A stretch of 64,000 nt of DNA, taken from positions 1 through 64,000 of the forward strand of contig CAZMUM010000024.1 of NCBI GenBank assembly GCA_964569385.1. Reading direction: 5' to 3'. Each line of letters begins with the position of its first letter. Positions within the stretch are counted from its first letter, which is position 1. The translations under genes were made by a program, and so were the position numbers. Under the pieces are notes generated by a model. That model did no database searches and was not told where the DNA came from. It saw only the letters and a list, made by a program, of their open reading frames with translations. This DNA comes from JAADHX01 sp964569385. GTDB lineage: Bacteria > Actinomycetota > Acidimicrobiia > Acidimicrobiales > Poriferisodalaceae. Of the stretch, positions 7,918-16,093 are shown piece by piece.

Positions 7918-9690
7918 CTATGGCAGTTCGAGAATCGTCACCTCACCGGTGCCGCCGTTGACTTCAACGAGAGCTCCATCGGGAATGCGCCGAGTGGCAT
8001 CGGTGACCGACACGACACACGGGATACCAAGCTCGCGGCTTACGATGATCGAGTGACTAAGCGGCGCGCCCACGTCGACGATTACTGCTGCGGCCGGTAC
8101 GAACAGCGGCGTCCACGATGGATCGGTGATTGGTGCCACCAGCACATCGCCAGGTTCGAGGGCCATGGGGTTATGGCTGTCGGTGACTATCCGCGCTCGA
8201 CCCCGAGCAGTGCCGGGACACCCGGCCACACCTGCCAACACGTCGCCGGCTGCGACGGGTTCTACCTCGACAGCGTCGCGCCTAGGGAAAGTCGCAGGGC
8301 TCGCCACATCGCCGAACACGATGAACGGTTCTTGCAGTTGCCGTAGCTCTTCGTAGTCGGCTCGCCTTGAACGAATGGTGTCACCGAGAGCCGAAGCTGC
8401 TGGGTTGTCGACGAAGTCCTGAAGCTCGTGCAAGTAGAGCATCGAGAAGTCGGCGATCTGGTCGAGGTGTCCGGCATCGACGAAACGCCCTGCCCACTCA
8501 AAGTGCGCCATACGAGCTTCCTGAATCAGCCGAACGCAGTTGGACTTGGTGCGTTCGCGACCGGCCATGAATACGCGGGCCGCTCCAAGCGCGGCAACGA
8601 ACTGGCCTTGAGCCTCGGCGTCGCCTTCGAGCATCGCGGCAATCTCGGCACCAATTCGTTCGCGGTCGGCGGCCAACTCGGCCTGATGTCCTAACGGCGC
8701 CGCCGATGCCGGCGATAGGCGCATCCGGTCGATAGCTGCCAGTGCGAGCTCAGGTTCGACTTCCCAGGTTACGCAGCTGGGCTCCCACTCGTTTGGTCCG
8801 CGAGATCCGAAGTTGTACAGGAACTGATCGAAACCGGCAGTGAACTCACTCGCTGCGCCGTCCGCGCTGTTCGTTGCCAGTTTGGCGATTCGATCGAGAC
8901 AGCCACCGACGCCTTCGTCGAAGATCGACGTGAGCTCACCCGATCCCGCGATGATGCGTCCAAGGTCCCACATCGCCGCTGACGGTGCGGCTGAGTCCAC
9001 ACCGCCAACCCCGGCGATTAACCTCAACGCATCCTCGGGTCGGCCCACAGCAGCACATATCTCGCTAAGAACCGACACTGGCACCGTCGCCAAGCCTGTG
9101 ATGAACAAGTGTCGACCAAAAAGCGAACGAAAATGACTATCGAACAGACCCGTCGCTCGGTCAAGCAGATCGCGCGAGCTCATCGCGGCGAGGTCTGGCC
9201 GGTCGGTTCGAAGTCGCTCCATCTCAGCTTTGTCAGCGAGGACATCGTCGAGGTCTTGTACACCGAACACCCACTGGAACGTCTCGCCGATTTTCTGAGT
9301 CTTCGATTCGTCTTGGTCGCCTTCGCGTTCGACGTATGGAGGTATCCCCGGTTGGGCTCCAAAGAACTGGTCGTCGATGTCCTGGGCGGTCATGCCAGGT
9401 GCCCTGGCACCAAACAACCTCATCGCCGATGCATTCAGGTAGCAGTAACCACCGAACACACCAAGAAAGACAGGGTTGTCGGGATCGAGTTCGTCGTGGC
9501 TGAAGGCTCCCATCCGCACATAACCGTCGCGAAACCCGGTCTCAGCGCCCTGGAGCCCTTCGGCGTTCTTGAATACCGAAGAAAACGATAGGGGTGTTAC
9601 CGGATCGGGAAAGACCTCTCCAACGTTGGCCCGCGTATACACAGGAAACCTTGTGGACGGAACTGTTTCGACTACCCAACGATCAACCAT
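7918..9690 (-). CDS. PEP-utilizing enzyme mobile-domain protein without ATP-grasp
   Basis: 590 aa. The C-terminal 80 or so residues form a phosphohistidine swivelling domain as in PEP synthase, PPDK and rifampicin phosphotransferase. Evidence is GTARGRARIV followed by PLSHSIIVSRELGIPCVVSV, with the phosphorylatable His near residue 556. The N-terminal 480 residues resemble the central linker region of PEP-synthase-like proteins. No ATP-grasp nucleotide-binding motif is visible, so the protein cannot charge its own histidine in the usual way. It may need a partner or be a specialised transferase. A good GGGGGAG ribosome site precedes the ATG. It is convergent with the crotonase gene. Confidence 0.75.
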   Translation of the reverse strand: MVDRWVVETVPSTRFPVYTRANVGEVFPDPVTPLSFSSVFKNAEGLQGAETGFRDGYVRMGAFSHDELDPDNPVFLGVFGGYCYLNASAMRLFGARAPGMTAQDIDDQFFGAQPGIPPYVEREGDQDESKTQKIGETFQWVFGVQDLDDVLADKAEMERLRTDRPDLAAMSSRDLLDRATGLFDSHFRSLFGRHLFITGLATVPVSVLSEICAAVGRPEDALRLIAGVGGVDSAAPSAAMWDLGRIIAGSGELTSIFDEGVGGCLDRIAKLATNSADGAASEFTAGFDQFLYNFGSRGPNEWEPSCVTWEVEPELALAAIDRMRLSPASAAPLGHQAELAADRERIGAEIAAMLEGDAEAQGQFVAALGAARVFMAGRERTKSNCVRLIQEARMAHFEWAGRFVDAGHLDQIADFSMLYLHELQDFVDNPAASALGDTIRSRRADYEELRQLQEPFIVFGDVASPATFPRRDAVEVEPVAAGDVLAGVAGCPGTARGRARIVTDSHNPMALEPGDVLVAPITDPSWTPLFVPAAAVIVDVGAPLSHSIIVSRELGIPCVVSVTDATRRIPDGALVEVNGGTGEVTILELP

Positions 9691-9809
9691 GACTCCCCCA
9701 AAGAAGCAACCTCTCGCAGACGGCGCCTGTGAAAGAAGTCACTGCTCGGTTCTGAGGCTAGGTCAAGTTGAGTCGAGGATGAAAGCTCGTTCGCTGCGAG
9801 ACTGGCGAG

Positions 9810-11459
9810 GTGAGTTCTTCCCCGCCACAGGACAGACCGACAGCAAACCAGCAACCCGACTCCGGACCGGCCACAGATTCCCTCGCGAACAGGGTCGGCG
9901 ATTGGGACGAGGGAACGTTCAGCGATACCCCTCCCTGGTTAGTCGAGCCATCGAAGCTGTCCTGGACCGCAGGCCTCGACGAAGTACGGCTCACCACTAG
10001 GCAAAGTGTTCCCAAACTTGTGCGGTCACCAAAGTTCCCGCCTGTTGGTCGCTTGTTGGTCACTGCACGACACCTCGGGCTAGGCGTGGCTCGCTGGTAC
10101 TTCGGGGCGCGGCGGCGGGGCGGAACCGCATCGAAATCCGACTTGTCGAAGAGGCTGCGCAAGGCTTCCGAGGCCCTCGGTCCCACATACATCAAGCTGG
10201 CCCAAATCATTAGCGCAGGCGAGGGCGTCTTCCCCGACGAGCTGGTCAACGAGCTGAAGAAGTGCCGCGACAAGGTCACGCCAGAGCCGTTTACATCTGT
10301 TCAGGCCACTTTGAGAAGCGAACTCGGCCGACCACTCGAAGACGTATTCGACTGGATCTCGCCAACGTCGATTGCGGCTGCATCGATCGCCCAGGTACAC
10401 GAAGCCAGACTACGCACCGGCGAAGAAGTGGTAGTTAAGGTTCAGCGCTCGGCCGTCGGCCAACTAGTCGGGGCCGACCTCCGAGTTCTGTCTTGGCTGG
10501 CACCGTTTCTGGTTGGACGCATTCCGGTTTCGGCGCTGGCAAACCCTCCGGCTTTGGTGGAGTTGTTCGCCGAGACCATCACCGAAGAACTCGACTTTCG
10601 CCTCGAAGCCGAAAACTCCCTCGACATGGCCCGCGTGCTACGCAAACTCGACCAACACGATTGGGTTGTGCCACGGCCCCACCCCGACCTAGTGAGCCCA
10701 CGCATGTTGGTGATGGAAAAAGTAGGTGGATACACCTTCGACGATGTCGCCGGAATGCACGATGCCGGTATCGACACCAAGGCCGTGGTTCATAACGTCA
10801 TGGTCGCGTTTTTGGAGAGCGCAACCTTGCACGGTGTGTTTCACGGCGACTTCCATGGTGGCAATCTTTTTGTTCAGGACGACGGCCGCATTGCCTTGCT
10901 CGACTTCGGTATCACCGGGCGGCTCGACGAGTTCAAGCGCCGAGCATTCTTGCGACTGATGATGGCCGCCATGGCCAACGACCTGCACACACAAATGGAA
11001 GCCATGCGCGACCTAGGCGCTCTTCCCCACGACGCAGACATCGACGCGGTCATCGCCGAGTTAGGCCTCGAGGAAGCTGTGGTTGACCCAACAACCATGT
11101 CCCAAGAACAACTGTTGCTCGAAGTGCAGAGGCTGGTGAAAGCCATGTTGGGCTACGGCGCCAAACTTCCCAAAGAACTCATGTTGTTCACCAAGAACAT
11201 GATCTTCTTATCGTCCATGATCGGCCATCTAGCTCCCGACATCGATTTGCTTGGCGAGGTGCAGTCGATAGCGATGCACTTCGCCATGAACCACGGCGCC
11301 CAGATAGCCGCCGACAGCGGCATGATCGTCGACGAAAATGCCATCGACCTCACAGGGGTTAAGGCGTCGCTTGGGCTCGAGGCAGACGTCGATTCGCTTA
11401 CGTGGGTCGAATTGCGCGAACGTCGTGCACTGATCGTCAAACGAATGGGGGGTGCCTAA
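9810..11459 (+). CDS. ABC1/UbiB (AarF) family protein kinase-like ATPase
   Basis: Atypical kinase-like protein of 549 aa, of the family that supports isoprenoid-quinone metabolism and lipid homeostasis at membranes. Motifs: KxGQ-equivalent KLAQ (129-132), Ala-rich nucleotide loop AAASIAQVH (189-197), Lys in VVVKVQR (210), catalytic loop HGDFHGGN (345-352) and metal-binding DFG (365-367). The KxGQ Gly is Ala here, which is unusual. The GTG start at 9810 is weakly supported and the first 50 residues look low in structure, so a later start is possible. Its stop overlaps the next gene's ATG (TAATG). Confidence 0.88.
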   Translation: MSSSPPQDRPTANQQPDSGPATDSLANRVGDWDEGTFSDTPPWLVEPSKLSWTAGLDEVRLTTRQSVPKLVRSPKFPPVGRLLVTARHLGLGVARWYFGARRRGGTASKSDLSKRLRKASEALGPTYIKLAQIISAGEGVFPDELVNELKKCRDKVTPEPFTSVQATLRSELGRPLEDVFDWISPTSIAAASIAQVHEARLRTGEEVVVKVQRSAVGQLVGADLRVLSWLAPFLVGRIPVSALANPPALVELFAETITEELDFRLEAENSLDMARVLRKLDQHDWVVPRPHPDLVSPRMLVMEKVGGYTFDDVAGMHDAGIDTKAVVHNVMVAFLESATLHGVFHGDFHGGNLFVQDDGRIALLDFGITGRLDEFKRRAFLRLMMAAMANDLHTQMEAMRDLGALPHDADIDAVIAELGLEEAVVDPTTMSQEQLLLEVQRLVKAMLGYGAKLPKELMLFTKNMIFLSSMIGHLAPDIDLLGEVQSIAMHFAMNHGAQIAADSGMIVDENAIDLTGVKASLGLEADVDSLTWVELRERRALIVKRMGGA

Positions 11460-11872
11460 TGGCAGCCATGAACGAAACCGAACGCCAGGGGTTCCTAGCC
11501 GAGATGCACGTCGGAGTTATGGGAATAGCCGACGGCGAGCGAGGGCCGCTTGCCGTTCCGGTCTGGTACTCCTATGAGCCGGGCGGTGATGTCGTCGTGC
11601 TCACGAGCCCCGACAGCCGCAAGGCCAAACTCGTCGACGCTGCTGGCCGATTCTCGATGTGTGCACAGCAAGAAGCGCTTCCATACAAATACGTGATGGT
11701 CGAGGGACCCGTTGTCGAGGTCCGCGACAGCGAACCAGGCGAGATAGAGAAGATGGCCATCCGTTACCTTGGCGAAGAGGGTGGCCGGGCTTACGCCGCC
11801 GACTCCGAAGGTGGCAGCGTCATGTACTCGATGCGGCCCGAGCGTTGGTACAGCGTCGACTACGGTTCGTAA
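11459..11872 (+). CDS. Pyridoxamine 5'-phosphate oxidase-like split-barrel protein
   Basis: 137 aa protein of the flavin/F420-binding split-barrel superfamily. Sequence hallmarks: N-terminal helix FLAEMHVGVMGIA, then GPLAVPVWYSYEPGGDVVVLTSPDSRKAK and a late PERWYSVDYG. Such actinobacterial proteins often use F420 or FMN to reduce small molecules, or bind heme. The ATG overlaps the UbiB stop codon, and nucS begins 4 bases after it, so the three genes are probably one transcript. A longer frame to 11402 lies inside UbiB and is not needed. Confidence 0.8.
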   Translation: MAAMNETERQGFLAEMHVGVMGIADGERGPLAVPVWYSYEPGGDVVVLTSPDSRKAKLVDAAGRFSMCAQQEALPYKYVMVEGPVVEVRDSEPGEIEKMAIRYLGEEGGRAYAADSEGGSVMYSMRPERWYSVDYGS

Positions 11873-11875
11873 TCG

Positions 11876-12535
11876 ATGCGTTTAGTCATTGCCAGATGCA
11901 CCGTCGACTACGACGGCAGGCTTCAAGCCCATCTGCCAGAAGCCACCAGGCTCATCATGGTGAAGGTCGACGGCTGCGTCGCTATCCACGCCGACGGTGG
12001 GGCCTACAAACCGCTCAACTGGATGAACGCTCCCAACCGCTTAGTCATCGACGACGAAGGTTGGACCGTTACCAGCCCCAAAGGCGAGTCACTGCGCATA
12101 ACCATTCACGAGGTTTTCTCCGACGTCGAACACGAACTCGGTGTCGACCCTGGTCTACAAAAGGACGGGGTCGAGGCTCACCTGCAAGAGCTCTTGGCCA
12201 GAGACATGGCCACCCTTGGCCACGGTTGGACGCTGGTGCGCCGTGAATACCCGACCGACATCGGGCCGGTCGATCTTATGTGTCGCGACGATGCTGGTGG
12301 TGCAGTTGCCGTCGAGATCAAACGCCGGGGCGAGATCGATGGCGTCGAACAGCTGACCCGTTACCTCGAGCGGCTCGACCGCGACGGCAACTTGAGACCA
12401 GTCAGCGGCGTGTTCGCGGCTCAGGAGATCAAACCCCAAGCACGAGTGCTGGCCGAGTCAAGGGGCATTCGCTGCGTGACCCTCGACTACGATGCGCTGC
12501 GCGGCATTGAGCCCAACGAGATGACGTTATTCTGA
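11876..12535 (+). CDS. nucS: Mismatch-specific endonuclease NucS (EndoMS)
   Basis: Predicted DNA mismatch endonuclease used by most actinobacteria in place of MutS/MutL: it cuts both strands at mismatches and interacts with the sliding clamp. At 219 aa it has the family length. The RecB-like nuclease core shows Asp133 (GPVDLM), Glu147 and Lys149 (EIKRR), and the Q-x3-Y motif (QLTRY). The protein ends MTLF, matching the C-terminal clamp-binding tail known for NucS. It is cotranscribed with the UbiB and split-barrel genes, an arrangement with no obvious mechanistic link. Confidence 0.93.
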   Translation: MRLVIARCTVDYDGRLQAHLPEATRLIMVKVDGCVAIHADGGAYKPLNWMNAPNRLVIDDEGWTVTSPKGESLRITIHEVFSDVEHELGVDPGLQKDGVEAHLQELLARDMATLGHGWTLVRREYPTDIGPVDLMCRDDAGGAVAVEIKRRGEIDGVEQLTRYLERLDRDGNLRPVSGVFAAQEIKPQARVLAESRGIRCVTLDYDALRGIEPNEMTLF

Positions 12536-12541
12536 GCTTGC

Positions 12542-13078
12542 ATGATTCTTAGTTCAATTCACGGACGCCTTGGGTTAGCAGTAGCGATGGCGATGCTGGT
12601 CGCATCTTGTAGCGGAAACGTGTCGTTCAGCATCGGCGGGCAGTCCGCAGAAGACGCCGCCATCGAAGTGATCGAAGACGATCTGGGCCCCACGCTCGGT
12701 TGGACACTCGTTGCCACCTGCGACGCCGTCGATCAGCCAGAAGAAGGCGACAAGTTCGGGTGCACCGCCACGAACGACAGCGGCGAGACGGCCGAGTTCG
12801 TTGTTCTGGTAGGTGACGACGAGGTAAACGTCAACACCACCAACATCATCGCCAACAGCGCTCTGGAAACCGTCGAATCGGTTGCGCTAGGCCTCATCAT
12901 CGATGCCACCACAGTGGCGTATCCTGATGGCAGCGTCGACTGCGGAGCCGACTCAATCGTCATACCAACATCAGGCGAGGTCGACTGCCTTCTGACCGAA
13001 CTAGACGGCTCCATAACCGAGATCTACCTGTACGAAATCGACCCGGATTCAGGCGATTTCACCCTCGCCGCCCGCTAG
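12542..13078 (+). CDS. Secreted lipoprotein, DUF4333-like
   Basis: 178 aa exported lipoprotein. The signal peptide ends in lipobox VASC, with the lipidated Cys near residue 23. The mature part has an acidic domain with conserved-looking Cys pairs (ATCDAV, FGCTA), reminiscent of the actinobacterial DUF4333 fold in which two Cys can form a disulfide. It may carry two such half-domains, since a second Cys pair occurs at VDCGAD and VDCLLT. Function unknown. It begins 6 bases after nucS and is convergent with the SDR gene. Confidence 0.7.
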   Translation: MILSSIHGRLGLAVAMAMLVASCSGNVSFSIGGQSAEDAAIEVIEDDLGPTLGWTLVATCDAVDQPEEGDKFGCTATNDSGETAEFVVLVGDDEVNVNTTNIIANSALETVESVALGLIIDATTVAYPDGSVDCGADSIVIPTSGEVDCLLTELDGSITEIYLYEIDPDSGDFTLAAR

Positions 13079-13093
13079 CCGCCGCTCGCTAAG

Positions 13094-13149
13094 CACAGAC
13101 CACTACTGACACCGGGAAACGGTCGCCCGCAGCCGCTAGCCGGTGACAG
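13094..13149. repeat. Dispersed palindromic repeat (CACCGG family), copy 1
   Basis: The stretch shares GCACAGACC, ACCGGGAAACGG and GCCGGTGACAG with two tandem copies near 32.1-32.2 kb. The ends CACCGG (13110-13115) and CCGGTG (13140-13145) can pair. It sits between two convergent genes, and its right arm overlaps the SDR stop codon. This position suggests a bidirectional transcript-end hairpin derived from a REP-like element. Confidence 0.65.
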
Positions 13150-14059
13150 TTAGGCCGCCGTCGAAGTCTTCGCCGCCCATGTTGGCGTTGAGCCTGGCTT
13201 CGCCCACGAGGCGCTTGGCGATCTGGCCGATCTCGGTTGGGTCGTCGACAGGGTCGGCGGTGGGGCCTCGATGCCAACCCTCAGCGACGGCAAACGTGCG
13301 GCCCGATGCCTCAAAAACCCGGCCAGTGACACCCTTGGAATCTTCAGATACAAGCCAGGTAGCGATGGGCGCAATCCAGCGCGGCGACATACGGTCGCGG
13401 TCTTCGCCTTCTAAGGCACCCATGCCAAGGTCTTCAGTCATACGGGTCAGCGCACCCGGAGCAATCGCGTTGACCGTGACGCCATAGCGGGCCAGCTCGC
13501 GCGCAGCAATGATGGTGAACGAGGCGATTCCCATCTTGGCCGCCCCGTAGTTGGTTTGGCCAGGGTTGCCGTAGATTCCAGAAACCGATGTCGTGTTGAT
13601 GATGCGACCGTCGACGGGTTCGCCTGCCTTTACCTTTTCCCGCCAGTAGGCCGCGGCCCAACGGGCTGGAGCAAACGTGCCCTTCAGATGAACCTTGATT
13701 ACGGCATCCCATTCGGCCTCAGTCATGTTGACCAGCATGCGATCGCGCAATATGCCCGCATTGTTGACCACCGCATGGAGGTCGCCAAAGGTCTCGACGG
13801 CCTGATTGATCATGCGTTGGGCGCCCTCCCAGTCGGACACATCGTCACCGTTGGCCACGGCGTCGCCGCCCATGGCGATGATCTCGTCAACGACCTGACC
13901 AGCGGGCGATTGATCGGTTCCGGAGCCGTCGCGTTCGCCGCCGAGATCGTTGACCACAACCTTGGCTCCGTGTTCGGCCATCATCAGCGCGTGTTCGCGG
14001 CCAATGCCCCGACCAGCACCGGTGACAATAACAATTCGGCCTTCGCACAATCGACTCAT
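13136..14059 (-). CDS. Short-chain dehydrogenase/reductase
   Basis: NAD(P)-dependent oxidoreductase of 307 aa. The start at 14059 is fixed by an AAGGAG site and by the classical beginning GRIVIVTGAGRGIGREHA. Motifs: TGAGRGIG cofactor loop, NNAG (VVNNAGILRDRM), and catalytic Ser/Tyr/Lys in TTSVSGIYGNPGQTNYGAAK. The N-terminal REHALMMAEHGAKVVVNDLGG pattern resembles the 3-hydroxyacyl-CoA dehydrogenase-type SDRs found in multifunctional beta-oxidation enzymes, so an acyl-CoA or steroid substrate is plausible. Divergent from the VanW gene. Confidence 0.88.
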   Translation of the reverse strand: MSRLCEGRIVIVTGAGRGIGREHALMMAEHGAKVVVNDLGGERDGSGTDQSPAGQVVDEIIAMGGDAVANGDDVSDWEGAQRMINQAVETFGDLHAVVNNAGILRDRMLVNMTEAEWDAVIKVHLKGTFAPARWAAAYWREKVKAGEPVDGRIINTTSVSGIYGNPGQTNYGAAKMGIASFTIIAARELARYGVTVNAIAPGALTRMTEDLGMGALEGEDRDRMSPRWIAPIATWLVSEDSKGVTGRVFEASGRTFAVAEGWHRGPTADPVDDPTEIGQIAKRLVGEARLNANMGGEDFDGGLTVTG

Positions 14060-14231
14060 GAGTTCTCCTTGGGTTGTGTTTGCATCGTCTATAGATGCCT
14101 CGGCTCCTGCATCGTGACACTCAACACCGCAGGTTCTCAAACTCGCGATCGTTACTGTCGAGAAACTCAGCATCAGATCTTTCGCCTAGGCGACATCAAC
14201 TAGGCCGGCGCGACCCGTACTATCGGTCGCC

Positions 14232-16091
14232 GTGCGTCCCCTGTTTAGCATCCCTCGTTGGGCAGCTATTGCTGCTCTCCCAGCAGTACTGGTCGTTGCG
14301 TTCCTCGGCGGCTGGGCCGCCGATGCTTGGGCCAATAGCGGCGAGGTCGGTCGAAACGTTTCGGTTGCCGGCGACACTGTTGGTGGTCTCGGCGACGACG
14401 ACCTCCGCGAACACGTCGAGGCGATCGCGGTCCGATTCGCGCAGACCCCAATCCTGGTCATAACCCCAGAAGACGAGATCGAACTCGGCGCCGGTCGCCT
14501 TGGCGTGACCGTCGATGTTGATGCCACCATGGCCAACGCCAAGGAAGCCGGCTCGATGAGTAACCCCATCACCTGGTTCAAGTCGCTGACCGGAAGCCGT
14601 GGAGCCGACGTCGTTCTCACTTGGGACGAAGCTACCGCCCGCGAAGGTTTGGCCGGTCTCGATGTGGTCCGCACCGAACCGACCGAGGGAAACCTCGACG
14701 GATCGTCTGGCCAGTTGGTGTTCATGCCAGGAGTTCCTGGCCAACAGATCGACTTTGAGGGCGTGGTCGCATCGATTCCTCAAGCTGTCCAGCAAGGCGG
14801 TAGCCCAATAGTGGTCGAAGCGAGCTGGAAGACTCTGGCCCCTCGCCTACAGGTTTCGGACTTTGGCGACATCATCGACGAGGCGGCGCGAGTAATCGGC
14901 AGCGGTGCGGCGCTGACGGTAAATGACTTTGTGGCCAACCTTCCCGCCGACGTGGCCGCAAGTTGGTATTCGTCGGACTTCGACGACGACGGTGTGCCCC
15001 GCCTGCTCGTCGATGCCGAGAAGGCCGCAGCCGACATCGAAGCCCTCCTGATCGAAGGAGGTGTCGGTGGCAACGGCGAAGCTGTCTACACCGTGGTGGA
15101 CAGCGAGCTGATTGTCACCGCAACCGAAGACGCTCGCATTTGTTGTGGCGACGATGCTGTCGACGCGTTGTTGACTGCTCTGGCCGCTGAGAACCGCGAT
15201 CCAGCGGTTGCGATATCGATACCGCTTCGGGTTGCCACTCCCGACGAGGCACTGGCCGAGGCCGCCGAGCTTGGCATCGTCGAACTGGTCTACGAGTTCA
15301 CTACCGAGTACGCCTGCTGTCAGGATCGGGTTCACAACATTCAGCTATTCGCCGACTTCATGACCGGCACAATCATCGGGCCTGGCGAAACCATCTCACT
15401 GAACGAGACCGTCGGTCGCCGAACCAGGGAGAGGGGATTCGGGCCTGGGGGATTCATCTCCAACGGTGTCATTGTCAGCGATATCGGCGGCGGAGTCAGC
15501 CAATACGCCACCACCATATTCAACACCGCCTTCTTCGCTGGCCTCGAGTTCCCCGAGTATCAGGCTCACTCGATCTACATCGGGCGTTATCCGTTCGGCC
15601 GCGAAGCCACCATCAGCTTCCCTAAGCCCGACCTCAAAATCTACAACCCGACCCCGTACGGCGTACTCATTTGGAACACCTACACCGACACCAGCATCAC
15701 CGTGCAAATGTTCTCGACCATACATCTCGTAGCCGAACAGACAGCCCAGAGCACCGTCTTCAGCGGCGTGTGTCGCATCGTAAACACCGAGCGCACCCGC
15801 ACCTACGATGACGGCCGGGTCGTGATCGATTCAGTAGGCGCCCGCTACCGGCCCGAGGGCCAGCTGTGCGACGGATCTCCTAGTGATCCGAACGCCACCA
15901 CAACCACCGAACAAGAGACAACCACGACCGTTGAAGACGTAACCACCACCGTCGCTGGCGATACGACCACAACTGTCGCGGGTGATACGACTACAACGAC
16001 AACGATCGCCGACACGACTACAACAACTTCAGCCACCACCACAACCACAACCACTGCTACTGGAACCACCACCACTACTACTGGCGGCTGA
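14232..16091 (+). CDS. VanW family cell-wall protein with Thr-rich tail
   Basis: 619 aa membrane-anchored exported protein (GTG start, hydrophobic segment about 10-33). The middle has two putative peptidoglycan-binding (YoaR-type) modules around residues 60-330. A VanW domain follows (about 360-500), with GPGETISLNETVGRRTRERGF and SDIGGGVSQYATTIFNTAF, which is the most recognisable part. The last 75 residues are almost pure Thr with few other residues. The tail resembles a wall-spanning or O-glycosylated stalk. It is 2 bases from the PhoD gene and probably cotranscribed. The role of VanW proteins is not established. Confidence 0.85.
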   Translation: MRPLFSIPRWAAIAALPAVLVVAFLGGWAADAWANSGEVGRNVSVAGDTVGGLGDDDLREHVEAIAVRFAQTPILVITPEDEIELGAGRLGVTVDVDATMANAKEAGSMSNPITWFKSLTGSRGADVVLTWDEATAREGLAGLDVVRTEPTEGNLDGSSGQLVFMPGVPGQQIDFEGVVASIPQAVQQGGSPIVVEASWKTLAPRLQVSDFGDIIDEAARVIGSGAALTVNDFVANLPADVAASWYSSDFDDDGVPRLLVDAEKAAADIEALLIEGGVGGNGEAVYTVVDSELIVTATEDARICCGDDAVDALLTALAAENRDPAVAISIPLRVATPDEALAEAAELGIVELVYEFTTEYACCQDRVHNIQLFADFMTGTIIGPGETISLNETVGRRTRERGFGPGGFISNGVIVSDIGGGVSQYATTIFNTAFFAGLEFPEYQAHSIYIGRYPFGREATISFPKPDLKIYNPTPYGVLIWNTYTDTSITVQMFSTIHLVAEQTAQSTVFSGVCRIVNTERTRTYDDGRVVIDSVGARYRPEGQLCDGSPSDPNATTTTEQETTTTVEDVTTTVAGDTTTTVAGDTTTTTTIADTTTTTSATTTTTTTATGTTTTTTGG

Positions 16092-16093
16092 CC

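Noticed and set aside
9109..9591. 160-aa plus-strand frame
   Set aside because: Lies wholly antisense to the PEP-domain gene, which has a clear domain and ribosome site.
15890..16088. ACC/ACA-rich low-complexity run
   Set aside because: It encodes the Thr-rich tail of the VanW protein and is in frame throughout; not an independent repeat element.
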